Of a stretch of 64,000 bases of DNA, positions 26,401 to 38,510 are shown one piece after another. Positions within the stretch are counted from its first letter, which is position 1; the number at the start of each line of letters is the position of its first letter. A program made the translations under genes and the position numbers. The notes beneath the pieces were generated by a model. It saw nothing but the letters and a program-made list of their open reading frames with translations. It was not told where the DNA came from and made no database searches. This DNA is from Cloeon dipterum (taxonomy: Eukaryota; Arthropoda; Insecta; Ephemeroptera; Baetidae). Where the stretch lies: contig NC_088789.1 of assembly GCF_949628265.1 (NCBI RefSeq), forward strand, positions 23,553,883-23,617,882, given 5' to 3'.

Positions 26401-29400
26401 CAATTTTAGGTTTTTTTGTTTTAAGAACGTCTGTTTTGCTCGGCTCTGACTTGCATTACGTTTGCAAAAAAAAATTTCAAGGAAAAAAATGTCAAGAAAA
26501 ATGACTCTAAAATCTCTAATAACATAACTTTTAAAACACCTTTCAGAGTCGTGTGATTTTTGCGAAAATCATTCTGTAAAGAGTCCGATAATAGGGCAGT
26601 TTATTTATTAGAAAAAGGCAATGATTTCCATTCTATCTAAAAAACACTTTTTCTAGATTAAATTATTCTAAATTTATAATATATCTTATGTATGACATTT
26701 CTCTTCCTCTCTTAAAAATTTAAAGTAAAAAACCTGAAAGATATCATTTTACGTTGCACTGCAATGAAGCTCCTAATTCTCATTGACGGGTAGAAATGCT
26801 CGTTTCAAAAATAAATTGCAGTCCTGGGTGGTTTAAATCAAACGACTGTTGAGAGAAGATGAATGTGTCATGCTGAGTCACTTTTAATATTTCCTTCCCT
26901 GGGTGGCGTATCATGAGAAATGCTGTATGCAGCGATAGGGAGAAATTATCTCTGGAGGAGGCGAGAAGGAAACAGGTGGAAATGCTCACTTGAGATCGTC
27001 CTGCGACGAGGACGACGAGAGCGAGAGAGAGAGAGAGAGAGCGAAGCCGTAAAAACAAATTCTTCGCTCCAGAGCTGCTGCTTATTTGATAAATTATATA
27101 TCTGCCGTGTGACGGCTCCGAAATTTACTCGCCATCTAAAATGAACTCTTGAGAGGGTCACATTATGTTTCGGTTTTTATGGAAGGAATGCTGTAAAAAG
27201 GCAAACTACACCAAATGGGCCTTTTATTTTTCTCTCGCCTGCACGCACACACTATCTATAGATTGTCACTATACGTCGCCCTTCACACACACGTTATCTG
27301 CCCCTTAAACTTTGGTTTTTAAAGGGCTCGATCCATTTCGCTTAAGCTTTTCCTTACTGGGCGACCGGAGCTCGTGTTATCTCCTCTTCTTTTTTTTGTG
27401 TCTGAAATAAAACCGGATAATTAATACCGCTCACTCCTCTAACAAGACGGTTACAAATTAGAAGATCACAACCTGACACTTTTTTTCGCTTTCTTTATGC
27501 CCATGCTCATTTAACACGGTTGTGTTTGACGTTCATTACCTAAACTCAACTGGTATTGTCTTACTATAGACATTTTTGCACGATGGAGCTTTTATTTTTA
27601 AATTCTAGTGGGAAGTAAGAATATTAACTCATTCAAACCATTTATGTCAATAAGAAAAAAGCTTGAACCAAAGAGAACAAGTCTGATTATTTCTTCACCA
27701 TAAGAAAATAGCTATTTTCAACCTTTTTTGCTGAACCAAGAAAAAGGCATTGACTTAATGCCTTGAGGACTTGCGGTTGATCTATCGTCAGTACCAAACT
27801 TATAATTATATTGTATAGAAATCCCTTGAGGGCAAACATTTTCCAATTTCTACATTCGTGACCTAAATAGATGCATTTTTAAAAATTAAATTATCAAGTC
27901 CTTTAAGGAATTCAAAACAAATATGAGTGCTCTAATTCCAAACAAATTTGTGAGCTGTTAGATAAATTTTCTATGGTGTTCCCAAAAGAGTTTCATTTTT
28001 CAAGACACAGATATTCGGTTTTTGCAGCCTTTTATTAGAACTTATGGTAAAAATGGTATAGAATTACCAAAATATTAAATAAAGTAATTGCAAGTATATT
28101 TAAAAAGTTAAAAAAATAAACAGGAGATGAAATCATAATTTAACTGCCAAAAATATATGTTATTCGCTCCAGGGTCCTGGATTATAAATAAAAGAAATAT
28201 TTTAAAATAAGTGTAACATTCAATGTTTATTTATCTCATATTTTATGTATTCCAATTAGATCATAACAATATGCGGCTAAAATATATCTTTTAATTAATT
28301 AAATAATTTAAACTATTTCTATTTAATTTTGTTCCAGGATCTGGTGCTGTCGGCATCGCGCATCTCGACGGCGCGGGTATGGAAGAGTGCGTCAACACGA
28401 TGATCCAGCGGATACAAGAGCTGTCAATGGGCTATGTCGAGGGCCGCGTCGAACTGCAGTTGATTGGCGGCTACTCAGACCCGAGAAACTACAGCGAAGC
28501 CATATTCTACAACGTGATGCGTAAGCCTCCACTCCACTCTTTCCTATTTCCGAAATAATCTTAATCGTTTCCAATATGCAGAGGCATTCCATAAACACCC
28601 TGTTGAGGTCGACCTGACCCTGTGTTGTCTCGGTGAATTGAACACGACAATCAGAGGCGGAATCCACTGGCCACTCGTGTACGGTGTCGGTAAGGAGGAT
28701 TTTTTACTTCCTTAATTGATTTAGGACATCCTGATAATTTGCTTTGTTTTTCTGCAGGGGTCAACACAAAAACAGGAGAAATTTTTCCAGCTAATTTTAC
28801 TGATAAGGGTCCAGAGCAGCCTTTGAGAAGTGCTCGACACTTTACTGGAGGACGCCAGGTAAACCAAAATGTTTGTGCATATTTCTGTTATTTTGATTTT
28901 TACTTTATGCTTACATGGAAACTCTAAGGTTGCTAAGTTTCAGTTGGCGGGGATATTTTAACTCCAAACATTTTTCAATGGTGACAGCATTCATCAGGAA
29001 TTTTTTTAATTTTGATATTGCTAGCAAGTGGTGACCAAGCTTTTAAGAAATGAAATTTTTAAAAATTAGGCACGGATTTCGTTTTTAAATTGAATTTTGA
29101 AGGCAGTTTGAGATCTTATACTTTCAATAATCCTACGAAGAAACTGAAACGCTGCATCCTATGAGTTTCCTTTCAAGTTACTTAAAAAGACAAAATTTTG
29201 AAATATTAACTCGCACTTTTCGAAAACATTTGAATTTAAAAATATCAGCGTGTTCAGTGTAAATAGAAAGCGAACAATTTTTCCAAATTTATTAAATTAA
29301 AATTTAACACTCAATTATTTAATTTTTGGACCAAATGATACAAAAAAATGGAGACGTTAACAAATTCTATCATTCAAAATTTTCATTACTTGAACTTTTT

Positions 29401-29935
29401 TCCTGCTTAAAGAGTGATTCAGTCTTCTTTTATCCTTATCTTTAGGTTTTAAAACACATTGTCAAAGAACTTTTTACTTCAGTCAACATCTGCAGAGTCC
29501 CTTTCAATCACAAGTCTGAAAATAAAACTCGCTGTGCCTTATTGTTTCCGAAACTGGAGCCAAGATCACCAAATTTGTGTGTTTTTTAAACATTTATTTT
29601 GGCCGCATGAACGAACGACCGGACTAACTTTTTATTTGAACCTGTGGCAGGTGTTGGACATTTACGACAGCAACCTGGGCATGCTTCGGATAGGGCCGTT
29701 CAACTACGAGCCGCTGCGTGGCGCCGACCTGTGGCTCCAGCAGTCGGACGACTTCATCCTGCAGCATCTGTCCACCTCGCCGGACGTGGAGCCTCCTCAT
29801 TATGTGATGCATGTGCGAGCCACGCTGAGGCACATCATGGAGAACCCGTTCCCCGCAGTCACGATATTCCCGGACAATCGGCCGCACTACTACCGCCGCG
29901 ACGAGCACGGCAACTGGGTGCCCGTGCGCTACTGA
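20473..29935 (+). CDS. Ntan1: Protein N-terminal asparagine amidohydrolase (NTAN1)
   Basis: This enzyme deamidates N-terminal Asn to Asp on proteins, feeding the Arg/N-degron pathway. Six exons: 20473-20665, 21175-21240, 28338-28520, 28582-28689, 28758-28858, 29651-29935. The product is 311 residues (human is 310). Diagnostic segments are QMGLLYVQQREFAVT, LGTDDATTCIIVVLRHTG with the expected catalytic cysteine at residue 78, LIGGYSD, INTKTGEIFPANF-type, RIGPF, WLQQSDDFIL and LSTSPDVEPPH. Every junction keeps phase. Intron 2 is 7,097 bp and intron 5 is 792 bp, far longer than others in the window. A poly(A) signal lies at 30655-30660. Confidence 0.97.
21241..28337 (+). other. NTAN1 intron 2 (7.1 kb), no nested gene recognised
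   Basis: AT-rich, with patches of higher GC at about 22,050-22,340, 23,090-23,620 and 24,850-25,440. There are three GA-dinucleotide tracts (about 22,029-22,050, 23,362-23,373, 27,023-27,040), the sort of sequence bound by GAGA-type factors. No exon chain, tRNA or known microRNA was recognised on either strand. Its size makes it the likeliest place for enhancers or a first intron promoter. Confidence 0.6.
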
Positions 29936-30692
29936 TGCACAGGTTGCACGCATTCTTTTCACTCCATTCGGGCCCGTGCAGAGAAAATATTATATTATTT
30001 GGCAATTTTTTTAATGCGATTTGCTTGTGGGAATCAGACCGCCGGCCGCATGGCCAAAATTGTGATCAAATCTCTCAGAATGGGAGAACGATATGTATCT
30101 TAAAAATTATGACGTTTTGTAGAACACAATTTCTTTGCCAGTCGGTGATATTACGTTTTGTTATTTACTCGTAGAATGCGAACAAGTTAATTTTCCTTCA
30201 TAAGATAATATCCGAGTAAATCAAAATGAGCTAATGGATCTACAGTGTAATTAGACGAATAATACGGCCTTGTCAAGATTTGTGGGCGAATCAATTCAAT
30301 AATTGTAGTCAATCAATCGAGAGCATTTTATCACGTCTCCTGTTGCATAGTATAAATATATTTTGTTAACTGTCGCGAACACAAAAACCGATCCACCCAG
30401 TTTGTACATAAGTGATGCGTGTATAAATGCAGGATGAAGAATTCTCTGGTTGTGGCTGGACGAGGCGGACTGGATTTTCTTCCGGGCCGCCGAATTTTCA
30501 GTGCCAAATGTTACGCGAAAGCAGATGTAATTAAACTAACGTTACTGCGTTTTTTAAAACAGATTTATCAACCGTTTGTGTACAACAATTTTTTATTACT
30601 GTGCCAGTTATTTCGATTATTTTATCATGAGATTTTTGTGTTGTAATATAACAGAATAAAGACGGTATGACTAAAAAATAAAATTATTAATT
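29936..30692. other. NTAN1 3' UTR meeting the GNPTG-like gene
   Basis: The NTAN1 3' UTR runs from the stop to just after AATAAA at 30655-30660. The convergent GNPTG-like stop codon is at 30693-30695. No other gene is seen. Confidence 0.75.
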
Positions 30693-30697
30693 TTATT
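30655..30697. terminator. Facing poly(A) signals (NTAN1 +, GNPTG-like -)
   Basis: A plus AATAAA lies at 30655-30660. On the minus strand AATAAA spans 30697-30692 and contains the TAA stop codon of the GNPTG-like gene. A second minus candidate lies at 30597-30592. Confidence 0.65.
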
Positions 30698-32117
30698 TCC
30701 AATCATCATCTTGCATCAGTTTCTTCATTTCAGCCGTCAGCCAGGTGTTTACCTCTCGGAGGCTCCGCACCTCTGTTCTCAGCTGAATCATTTTAATATC
30801 ACAGAGGTTTAGGGAGCTCTTCGGCTTGACTGTGACCGGCGCCTGTCGCAGTTGGGTTTTCGGCTTCAGCAGCAGTCCCGATTTAATGAACAAATATTTT
30901 AAGCTCAATTTTAGATCCTAATAGAGAAAAGCAATTATTTTTTGTTTATTTTATAAATGATTTGTAGTTTTTATACCGTCGCGGGGATGTGCTCGTTGAT
31001 GTAGCTAGTGTAAATCTCGTCCCACTCCCTTTTGGCGGCTCCAGTTAGCCAAGGGTAAATCAATAAAGAATGATTGTGGCACACAAGTTGGGTCGAGAAT
31101 TTAGCTTCATATTGGCACCGACTTGGTTCTTTGATTTCGCTCAACTCGCCAAAAGTATCATTTTTACACTGCAGTACAACCTGAAAATTTCTATTAATAA
31201 TAATTATTCATTTTAATTTTCAATACGACAACTCACAGTAGATGATCGATTCAATTTGTCATCACACTTGTCTCCTTGTACATATTTCATAGCCGTCAAT
31301 TTATTATCGTAGCCTGCTAATTCCCATTCACCCCAGACCCTGAAATTGATCATTATTTAAGCATTCTGAATGTTGATTTATTTATTCTCTACACAAATAA
31401 TTTGTTTTTGTGCTAAATTAGACGTGTTGGGAGTCGAAGAGGGTGATTTTATTAATTTTTGGGATAGTAAAATGTATAAATATTATTTGGAACGAAAATT
31501 GATCAAATAATAAGACACGACGCGTGTGCTCTTTATTATTGTAAATACTTTTTTCTTTTCCAAGTCTCCAAAAAGCAACAGAAAATCTCTGTATTTTTTG
31601 TTCGCATTTTAGTGATTTGTTTTTTGATTGTGAGAAATTTTAATAAAAATTTTTTACCCCAATACTCCTTTGTATTTTTTAATTGAGACAGCAGGTGTTA
31701 CTTCCTCTTGTGTGAAATTTTGAAAGGGACAGAAATTATATTTGTACCTGAAAACAAACATTAGTGAAAAATTAGTGTTTTAAATTATTTTATTGATAAT
31801 ATACTTTTGGTCCGTAAGAGAAAAACAGTGTCCCATCAACTGTTTTAAATGAGGAGGGCCGGAGTAATTTGCAGGCATGACAGTACTCGACCATTCATTG
31901 TTAATTTCGTTCGAGTTATTAGGCCACTTGATGTCATCTCCAATAGGAACATTTCTAAAAGCAAATTTTAAAGAGGAATAATATGCGTAGCAATTTATAA
32001 TATACATACTCACTCAATTTGATTTATAGGCAGACCAATGACTTTCATCGAAACTCTAGTATTTTCAGTTAGAGTGATGGTGGAGGCAATAATGAAAGCA
32101 GTGAAAATGAAAATCAT
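30693..32117 (-). CDS. Gnptg: N-acetylglucosamine-1-phosphotransferase gamma subunit-like (MRH-domain protein)
   Basis: GNPTG is the accessory subunit of the Golgi enzyme that builds the mannose-6-phosphate tag on lysosomal hydrolases. Six exons: 32117-32014, 31954-31805, 31747-31658, 31339-31237, 31180-30977, 30917-30693. The product is 291 residues (human is 305). A signal peptide (MIFIFTAFIIASTITL) is followed by an MRH domain: GHCFSLTD, YKYNFCPFQNFTQ, GVWGEWE, YVQGDKCDDKLNRSS, EPSRCQYEAKFSTQLVC. Then come HNHSLLIYPWL, REWDEIY and a C-terminal DMAP-binding-like helical segment, which is the GNPTG order and not that of OS-9 or glucosidase II beta. Several N-glycosylation sequons are present. 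The assignment to GNPTG rests on remembered family sequence. Confidence 0.87.
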
Positions 32118-34834
32118 AGTTGACAAACGTAAAATTAAATGAAAATTCGAAAGATAAATTTTACTCTTATATTCACATCATCCTTGTTTTGTATTGTGTT
32201 GATGATTCAAAGTAGTTGTGCAAGTTACGGCAGATGGCTCGAGCGAGTCACGGCGCCAAAAAGAATAAAACTAATTATCTTGTACGGCCTTTATATTATA
32301 TGGTTTTGAATCGAAAGGTTTAAATAAACAGATGAATGCGTTTTTATAAAATGAATATAATGCAGGTTTATTTCCAGTAGTAACATGGTACATTGATTGC
32401 AGTATACGGCACACACTGCGCTTTTGAAACTTGCTAATTATTCTCAGTATTATCCCTATTTTGTAGTCGACATACACAAATATATATAGTACTTTAGTCC
32501 CTTCATAGGATTTCAATTGAAACGAATTTTTTGAGTATAAAATACACAGTATTTCTCGTCTTATTTGAGAAGTTACATAATTCTGGTCTTGTAGTGTGCC
32601 ACTTATTAACGTTTGTGTGTGGATAAAATTGTGGAGGCGGGGGCACAGTGTATTTATATTTGTAATGTGGTCTTGGGAGTTTGCGACATCCATTAAGTAG
32701 AAATTAAATGCAATTAATCTTACAAAACGAAAATCAGTTACTTGAATAATAAGGCACCCAGAAAACCAGAAACATTTTTTGCATTATTATTTTTTTTCTT
32801 TCGATCTCCTCTCGATTTTGTGACTAGGAGAAAAGGCAGAAAAATCAGTATAATAGTGAGAAGAGTATAATTATAGATCTCGAGCCTTAATTGCTATATT
32901 TTCCTATCATCGTACTAGATCAAGAACTAGGATTACATCGTCTGATTGTTTGCTTCGTTTACACATTACAATTATTATATGATTGCATGCACAAACCAGA
33001 TCATACGGCATAGGTAACAAAATTGTTAATTTTATTGTAGAGATATATTATAACAGCAGGAGTTTCCGGAGTTAAAAAGAGGAGGAAGCGTACAGTATTT
33101 TCATGTGAAATTTCCGTCTCCCAAATACACGGGGAAGACAGAAACTCAAAATCACTGCTGAGACTAATGTTTAACGTCTAAGCTCAAAGTTTTTAAGTTT
33201 TATTAACTCAGATTAAAATTGTTAATTATCACTTCTTGTTGCACGTCAGGGGATGGACCGTGAATGCGATTTAGTTAATGGACATTGCGAAAAAGTTTGT
33301 TTTCAGGTATTGTTGTTGTATAAGGCGCTAATATACATTTTAACACGGGGGGCAGGTCCGGCTCAGCCGACGAAATTCGAGCACACAGCCAAAATTAAAC
33401 AACGTGGGCAGTAAAGCTTTCGACTTTTGGTTGGGAGCTGCTAAAAAGCTGCCGCGCCGCACTGACCGGACCTCGGTTTTCATTGGGGGTTTTTTCTGCC
33501 TGAATAGTCCGTTCTCCAAGCCGTTTTAACTTTTATGGAGCTTTGATTTCAGGTTAAAGGCGAATCAAGGCAAAAACAATTAGAATTGTTGACTACATTT
33601 TAAATTTGGATATAATCAAAAATTCGTACAATTCAAATTTTACCGGTTTTCTCCAAAATTTACAGCGCATGGCCAGATTTTTATTTTTTTCGTCGAGATC
33701 GATCTAACAGTGCATAACAATTTTAAGGATTTCAAGTAGGGGAACAGTTGTTGAAAAGAATAACTTTGTAGCCACTTTTCTAAAAAAAAATCACAGTAAA
33801 TATCAGCTTGAAATGAATTTATGCATAGGCAACAAGGATTATTTCGAAGTTTCGCAATCCTTTGAAATAAAGGAAAATTATTGTTTGGTGTCATCAAGTG
33901 AAAAAATCTTTTTCCCTGCTGCAATGAACTTGAACGGCTCAGAATCCTAACTATTCAAACAAATATCGTCACATTTAATTTATAAAACGACAGTTTACAA
34001 TTATTGGGTTTGGTTAGTTTTCAGAATTAACGAATATTTCGGTGCAAACACATTAAGTAGTGAAACACAGCTCAACTGCAAACACACTAATAGTTAGATG
34101 ACATTTCTCTCAGTGTAAGTACAAAAATTAGAAAATATCTTTGATGCAACCAGAGTATTGTGCAGATTATAAATAATTTCTATGCCATCATTCGCTGCTA
34201 GCGTGTGATTGTGTGAGTATCGTGTACGTACGTGTCCTGACAACACACTAAGATACAATATATATAGTAACAAGGAAAGCACAGCACTTAATAAAACTCG
34301 CATTTGAATATAATATATAATATTATATATCAGAATGCAAAAAACTGCGGCGTGCAAAAAACCATGCACGAATATCTATAGTAATAATAATTATTGTGAT
34401 ACATCACATTAAAGGACTCGTAAAAGTGCCACATTTACCAACCAAAACAATTGTCAAACTAATTCCGCGCGATTAGTTCAGCAACAAGAACACAATTAGC
34501 TTAGGCTAGACTATGAACTTTTGATACCCTTCAATAAATAGATCACATCGAAGCTATCGTAGGCCCCGACAATAAGGCTCTTCTCGAACTGAGCCAGGGT
34601 CTTGCTATTTAATTGAACCTATCCTAAGTGCTTGTTTAGATTTGACGTCAGGATGGAATCGGATTTCTACACATTCAAGAAGCTGGCAATTTGCCACTCA
34701 CGAAAAACTCGTTCGAACCCTCCGGAAATTTTCGAAACTATAAATAGATCAGTAGGTCTGTCTGTCTGAGTGTATAAAATGGACGTAAACCAAGACGTTT
34801 GGCAGGCAAGAATGAAAATGGCAGGTGGTGATAC
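32118..34834. other. Intergenic: GNPTG-like upstream and ASB 3' flank
   Basis: AT-rich. It may include a long ASB 3' UTR, with candidate minus-strand AATAAA at about 33,203-33,198. A GC-richer patch at 33,340-33,480 carries a spaced inverted repeat (see findings). A minus-strand 140-codon open frame at 32,271-32,693 has AT-driven composition, no domain and no splice support, so I do not call it a gene. Confidence 0.55.
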
Positions 34835-37800
34835 CTAGGTGGCCATGTCTGCGAAGCACTGGTTGATCTCCTGCTGGAAAGTCGACTTCAAGTCTTTGTA
34901 GAGCAGGAAATCGAGAATGGTCAGTTCCGACACGGGCACACCGTTGACTTTCAGACTGCGCACTTTGGTGTAGTACATCTTGCCGACGTACTTGCGGATC
35001 GCGTTGCGGCTCAGCATCTGCAGGCTCAGCGGCGTCCGCATGCAGTCTCTCAGCACAGAGGCCAGCTTGAACCACCGCACCGAGCGGTTTTGTTTGCACT
35101 GAAACCGGACGTAGTCCAACGCCGTCAGTCCCTTGATGTTCCGCTGCCACATGTTGGCCCCGTGCTTGTGCAGCACCTTAAAAAAGACACGAATTATCGT
35201 CAAAAGGGTTTACATTTTATTTAAATATGTTCCAATTTGGAATTTACTATCGATCTCTTGCACAAAAATTACTAGAAATATTTTTTTTATTCAATGCCAG
35301 TTTTTTTAAGAAATCTTTTAAGAGTATCACAAAACTAATCTTTTATGTATCGATATTTAAAATAAATAAGCATTTGGTCCTGCAACTTACTTTCAACAAC
35401 CAAACGCGTATTTTACTGTTGCAAGAAAAGGTTAACAATCAATTCGACAGTGAAAATTTGGTTGCTTGTTGAGCGATACACAATTTTACCGCAACCAGGA
35501 CGGTTTGATAAAACATATTATATTTATACTTAATAACAACTTAATAATTACCCCAGACTATCAAGTAAATGATAGAAAAACATTTTATACAAATGTTTTG
35601 GGTGTTTTAGAGCCTCTGCTCAGCACATCCAGTGGGCTATGAACACCACCAATTAGATAATATGAGGCCTGAGAGGCTGCAGAAGGATCTCGGGCCAATG
35701 TGGCCATCATTTTGCCTCCCTGCACCAAGGAATTTGATTGAAACGCCAGACATTTTGTTTCTTAAGCCAGTTAAGCTGCTGAAAAGGTGCGAAAACAGTA
35801 AATGGAGACGTGGAGAGTCGGTACCAGTGCGCCTCCTGCCCAGCCCATTGAACTATTTGAGCATCTCGAATCTCTTAATTACCCACCTTTTGCCAAATAT
35901 CTGACATTAGACAACCAGAAATAGATCTCTGAAATGCTCACATATCTCTCATTGCTTTGAAACGGCGAAGTATTCCTTGACAAAAAATTGCCTCTTCCAA
36001 ACATTAATGGGCTTCCTTTATTTCCAACTTTTAATTAATCGGGGTTGCAAAATAAAAACTCATTTTCAATGCAGTGCAGTGGTAAAAAGCGTTTTTTTTC
36101 AATTTTAACCAGTTTCTTGCAGGTAATGTTTGCACCTCAGATTTTAAAAATTTTCTAATTATTAGCTCGTGATCTTGACTTGAAAAATTGTCAGAGATAA
36201 TTTTTTTGGAGAAATTGAGGCAGTAAATGGCAATTTTAAAGAAAAAAATATGCACAGAATAGGAAATTTAGCCCACTCCAACCGCAAATTTTAAATTTTC
36301 TCAGGGGAAAAATGGTATAAATTCATTTCTTGCATTTCTAGCGCAAGAAATTGGTTAAAATTGAGTAGTAAAAACCGTTAAAAACCAGTGTTGAAAAAAC
36401 CGGGTGGTAGGCAATTAATGCAACCCTTTAATTTGTATTTCTCTTGTCACAGAAAACTATTAAATTAGGTGAAATTTCCACTAGCACTTGACAAAATTGT
36501 TATTTAATAAAACGAGGGAATTAAACGAAGTCAACATATAAAAATACCTTCAGCGTGTAGAGTTTGTGGATAAAGCTGTTGTTTTTCTTCATGCAGCACA
36601 GGTAGACGAGCGCGTTGATCATATTGACCTGGGAACTGGAGTACTCGAGCTTGGCCCCATAGAGAAGCAGCACTTCGGTGATGTTGACGCGCCAGGTGAG
36701 CGCGGCGACGGCCAGCGGCGTCAGCTTCTTGTACGTGTGCTCGAGGTGCGACTCGAGGTCGAGATCGGCGCCCCTGATGGCGAGAAAGGCGACCGAGTCA
36801 AAGTCGCCATGCTCCACCGCCTGCTTGACGTAGAAGAAGTTGGGCACGTTCGGGCACGGGTGGTTCGGCCTGGCGCCGTGCCGGACCAGTTCCTTCAGGT
36901 ACTGCTTGGGCTCGTCCAACTTGAGCACCTCAGTCATTGGGGTCGAGTTCAGTCTGTCGTCGTACAGGTTTGGGTTGAAGCCAGCCTTGAGCATGACCTG
37001 CAGAAAAATCAAACTATTTATTTAGGGAAGTCAGCTTGGTCTTGTTTTTTTGTTTTTCAAAATTGCGAAGATATTTTCAAGATGGCTTCTTACAGAGCCA
37101 AGTCAATTAATTGGAATTATTTGAATATTTATTGAGAACGAAAATTACGCATGTACCTGGAAGCACTTGAGGTGCTTCATCTGCAGAGCAGAAATCAGCA
37201 GTTGCAGGTCAGGGTACTGGATTGCGTCAGGAGTGTCTCGCAGCACAACCACCAGCCGAGTGATGTCCGTCAGCTCCTCACGACAGCTTTCAGGGTGTAA
37301 GTAATCATTTGTTGTTCTGCAGAATCAAATTAAATATTTTATTTTATTAATAAGTAGGTAGGTGACAACATTAAGAAGTCAAGAACTGATTCGTAAATGG
37401 ATATCACGCATGAATCTATCTATACAGTGCGTGTTGTACTAATTAGCATAACTTGTTGTTACCTGCTAGGAATAATTAATTATTTTTGCGCAATAGAAGA
37501 AACAGAGGTATCAATATTATGACTAAAAAGTTAGAAGAAATCAACAAGTGTTATGAAAATTAATCTGTTAATTAATGTTTTTTGATTCCTAACTTATAAA
37601 AGTCTTTCAAAATTACGCGATTCAGTATTAGCAAAAATATCATATTTTGGCACTGCCTGACCTATGACTTTTATTCAAAAAAATAATTTTCCTTTGGCAA
37701 AAACTCGAATCAATGAGCTAAAATTGTGGCAAAATATGTATAAACGCTGTACATACACCCAGCTTAAAGCATGACAATACATTGTTATGCAAATTGTGCC

Positions 37801-38078
37801 AGCTGATCATATTTCCCAACCAAAATGTAACACGAAACAAGTTTGCCTTCAGATAAAGGAAGAAACTTCCGTTATTTTACCAAAAATAAATGCTAATAGT
37901 GGAATTTAAGACCTTCACTCAGGGTTCAGATGGAAAATGATACCTATTTAAAGGTAATTCGCCCCTTAGCAACAACTTTCTAAAAATTACGTAGGATTCT
38001 CGAAAAAAATTGAATAGTTACTTACATTTTCGCCTTCCGATGGATTATCGAGAGATCCATCCGAGTGTAGGTGGTCAT
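34835..38078 (-). CDS. Ankyrin-repeat and SOCS-box (ASB-type) protein
   Basis: Four exons: 38078-38026, 37316-37157, 36997-36548, 35176-34835. The product is 334 residues. The middle contains about four or five ankyrin-like repeats (VMLKAGFNPNLYDD, ELVRHGARPN, LAIRGADLDLESH, LTPLAVAAL, VLLLYGAKLEYSS, VLHKHGANMWQRNIKGLTALDY). The C-terminus, about residues 269-315, is a SOCS box: TPLSLQMLSRNAIRKYVG then SELTILDFLLY, separated by an insertion of about 15 residues. The SOCS box normally recruits Elongin B/C and Cullin5, so the protein is probably a substrate receptor for a ubiquitin ligase; the substrate is unknown. I cannot assign it to a numbered ASB. It is divergent from Mtr4 over 432 bp. Confidence 0.85.
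36042..36426 (+). mobile_element. MITE-like dispersed repeat, copy B (in ASB intron 3)
   Basis: This 385 bp element begins GGGTTGCA and ends TGCAACCC, a perfect 8 bp terminal inverted repeat. It shares ordered blocks with copies A and C: TGCAGTGCAGTGGTAAAA, TTTGCACCTCAG, GACTTGAAAAATTGTC, CCACTCCAACCGCAAATTTT, GCGCAAGAAATTGG. It is non-coding. It sits in the 1,371 bp intron between ASB exons 3 and 4. Confidence 0.85.
37317..38025 (-). other. ASB intron 1 (709 bp), nothing further seen
   Basis: AT-rich intron between the first two coding exons of the ASB gene, with GT donor at 38025-38024 and AG acceptor just before 37316. No embedded gene or repeat was recognised. Confidence 0.7.
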
Positions 38079-38510
38079 TTTGACCGAATTTCGTTTCGGT
38101 CCCAAGCTTTTCCAGGAGAAAAACTCGGAAATTCAAGACCCACTTCGAGTTTTGTTTACTTAAACATATGGACCATATGGGCGTAATAATCTTCAGTCGT
38201 CATTTGCCTTCCGGATTTGTTCGTGTTGCCTCGGATTCAGATCTCATCTTCTTCGTACACATTGCGCATGTTTGAAATTGGCGCACTGCTGAAGAATTTC
38301 ATGGCGGACTCAATCTCCTTTCCACTCCCCCTTGTTGACCAAAACAAAACATAGTACAACAGTATCACGTTGTGTTGGCTATGTATTTGAATTCTCTCTA
38401 ACCAAATTTACAATTTCTGAATTAAGTTGCTGCATATTTTTCTAAATAGAAAAGAGTTTTTTAATTATCAAATCGTGTGCTGGTCTTTTGCGGCGCCAAT
38501 ATCATAAAAA
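38079..38510. promoter_or_regulatory. Shared divergent promoter region, ASB (-) / Mtr4 (+)
   Basis: 432 bp between the two start codons in head-to-head orientation. It must hold both 5' UTRs and promoters unless upstream non-coding exons exist. A CCAAT at 38497-38501 lies just before the Mtr4 ATG, probably in its leader. No TATA box is clear. Confidence 0.6.

Noticed and set aside
32271-32693. 140-codon open frame on the minus strand
   Set aside because: AT-driven composition, no recognisable domain, no splice or promoter context; probably part of an untranslated or intergenic stretch.
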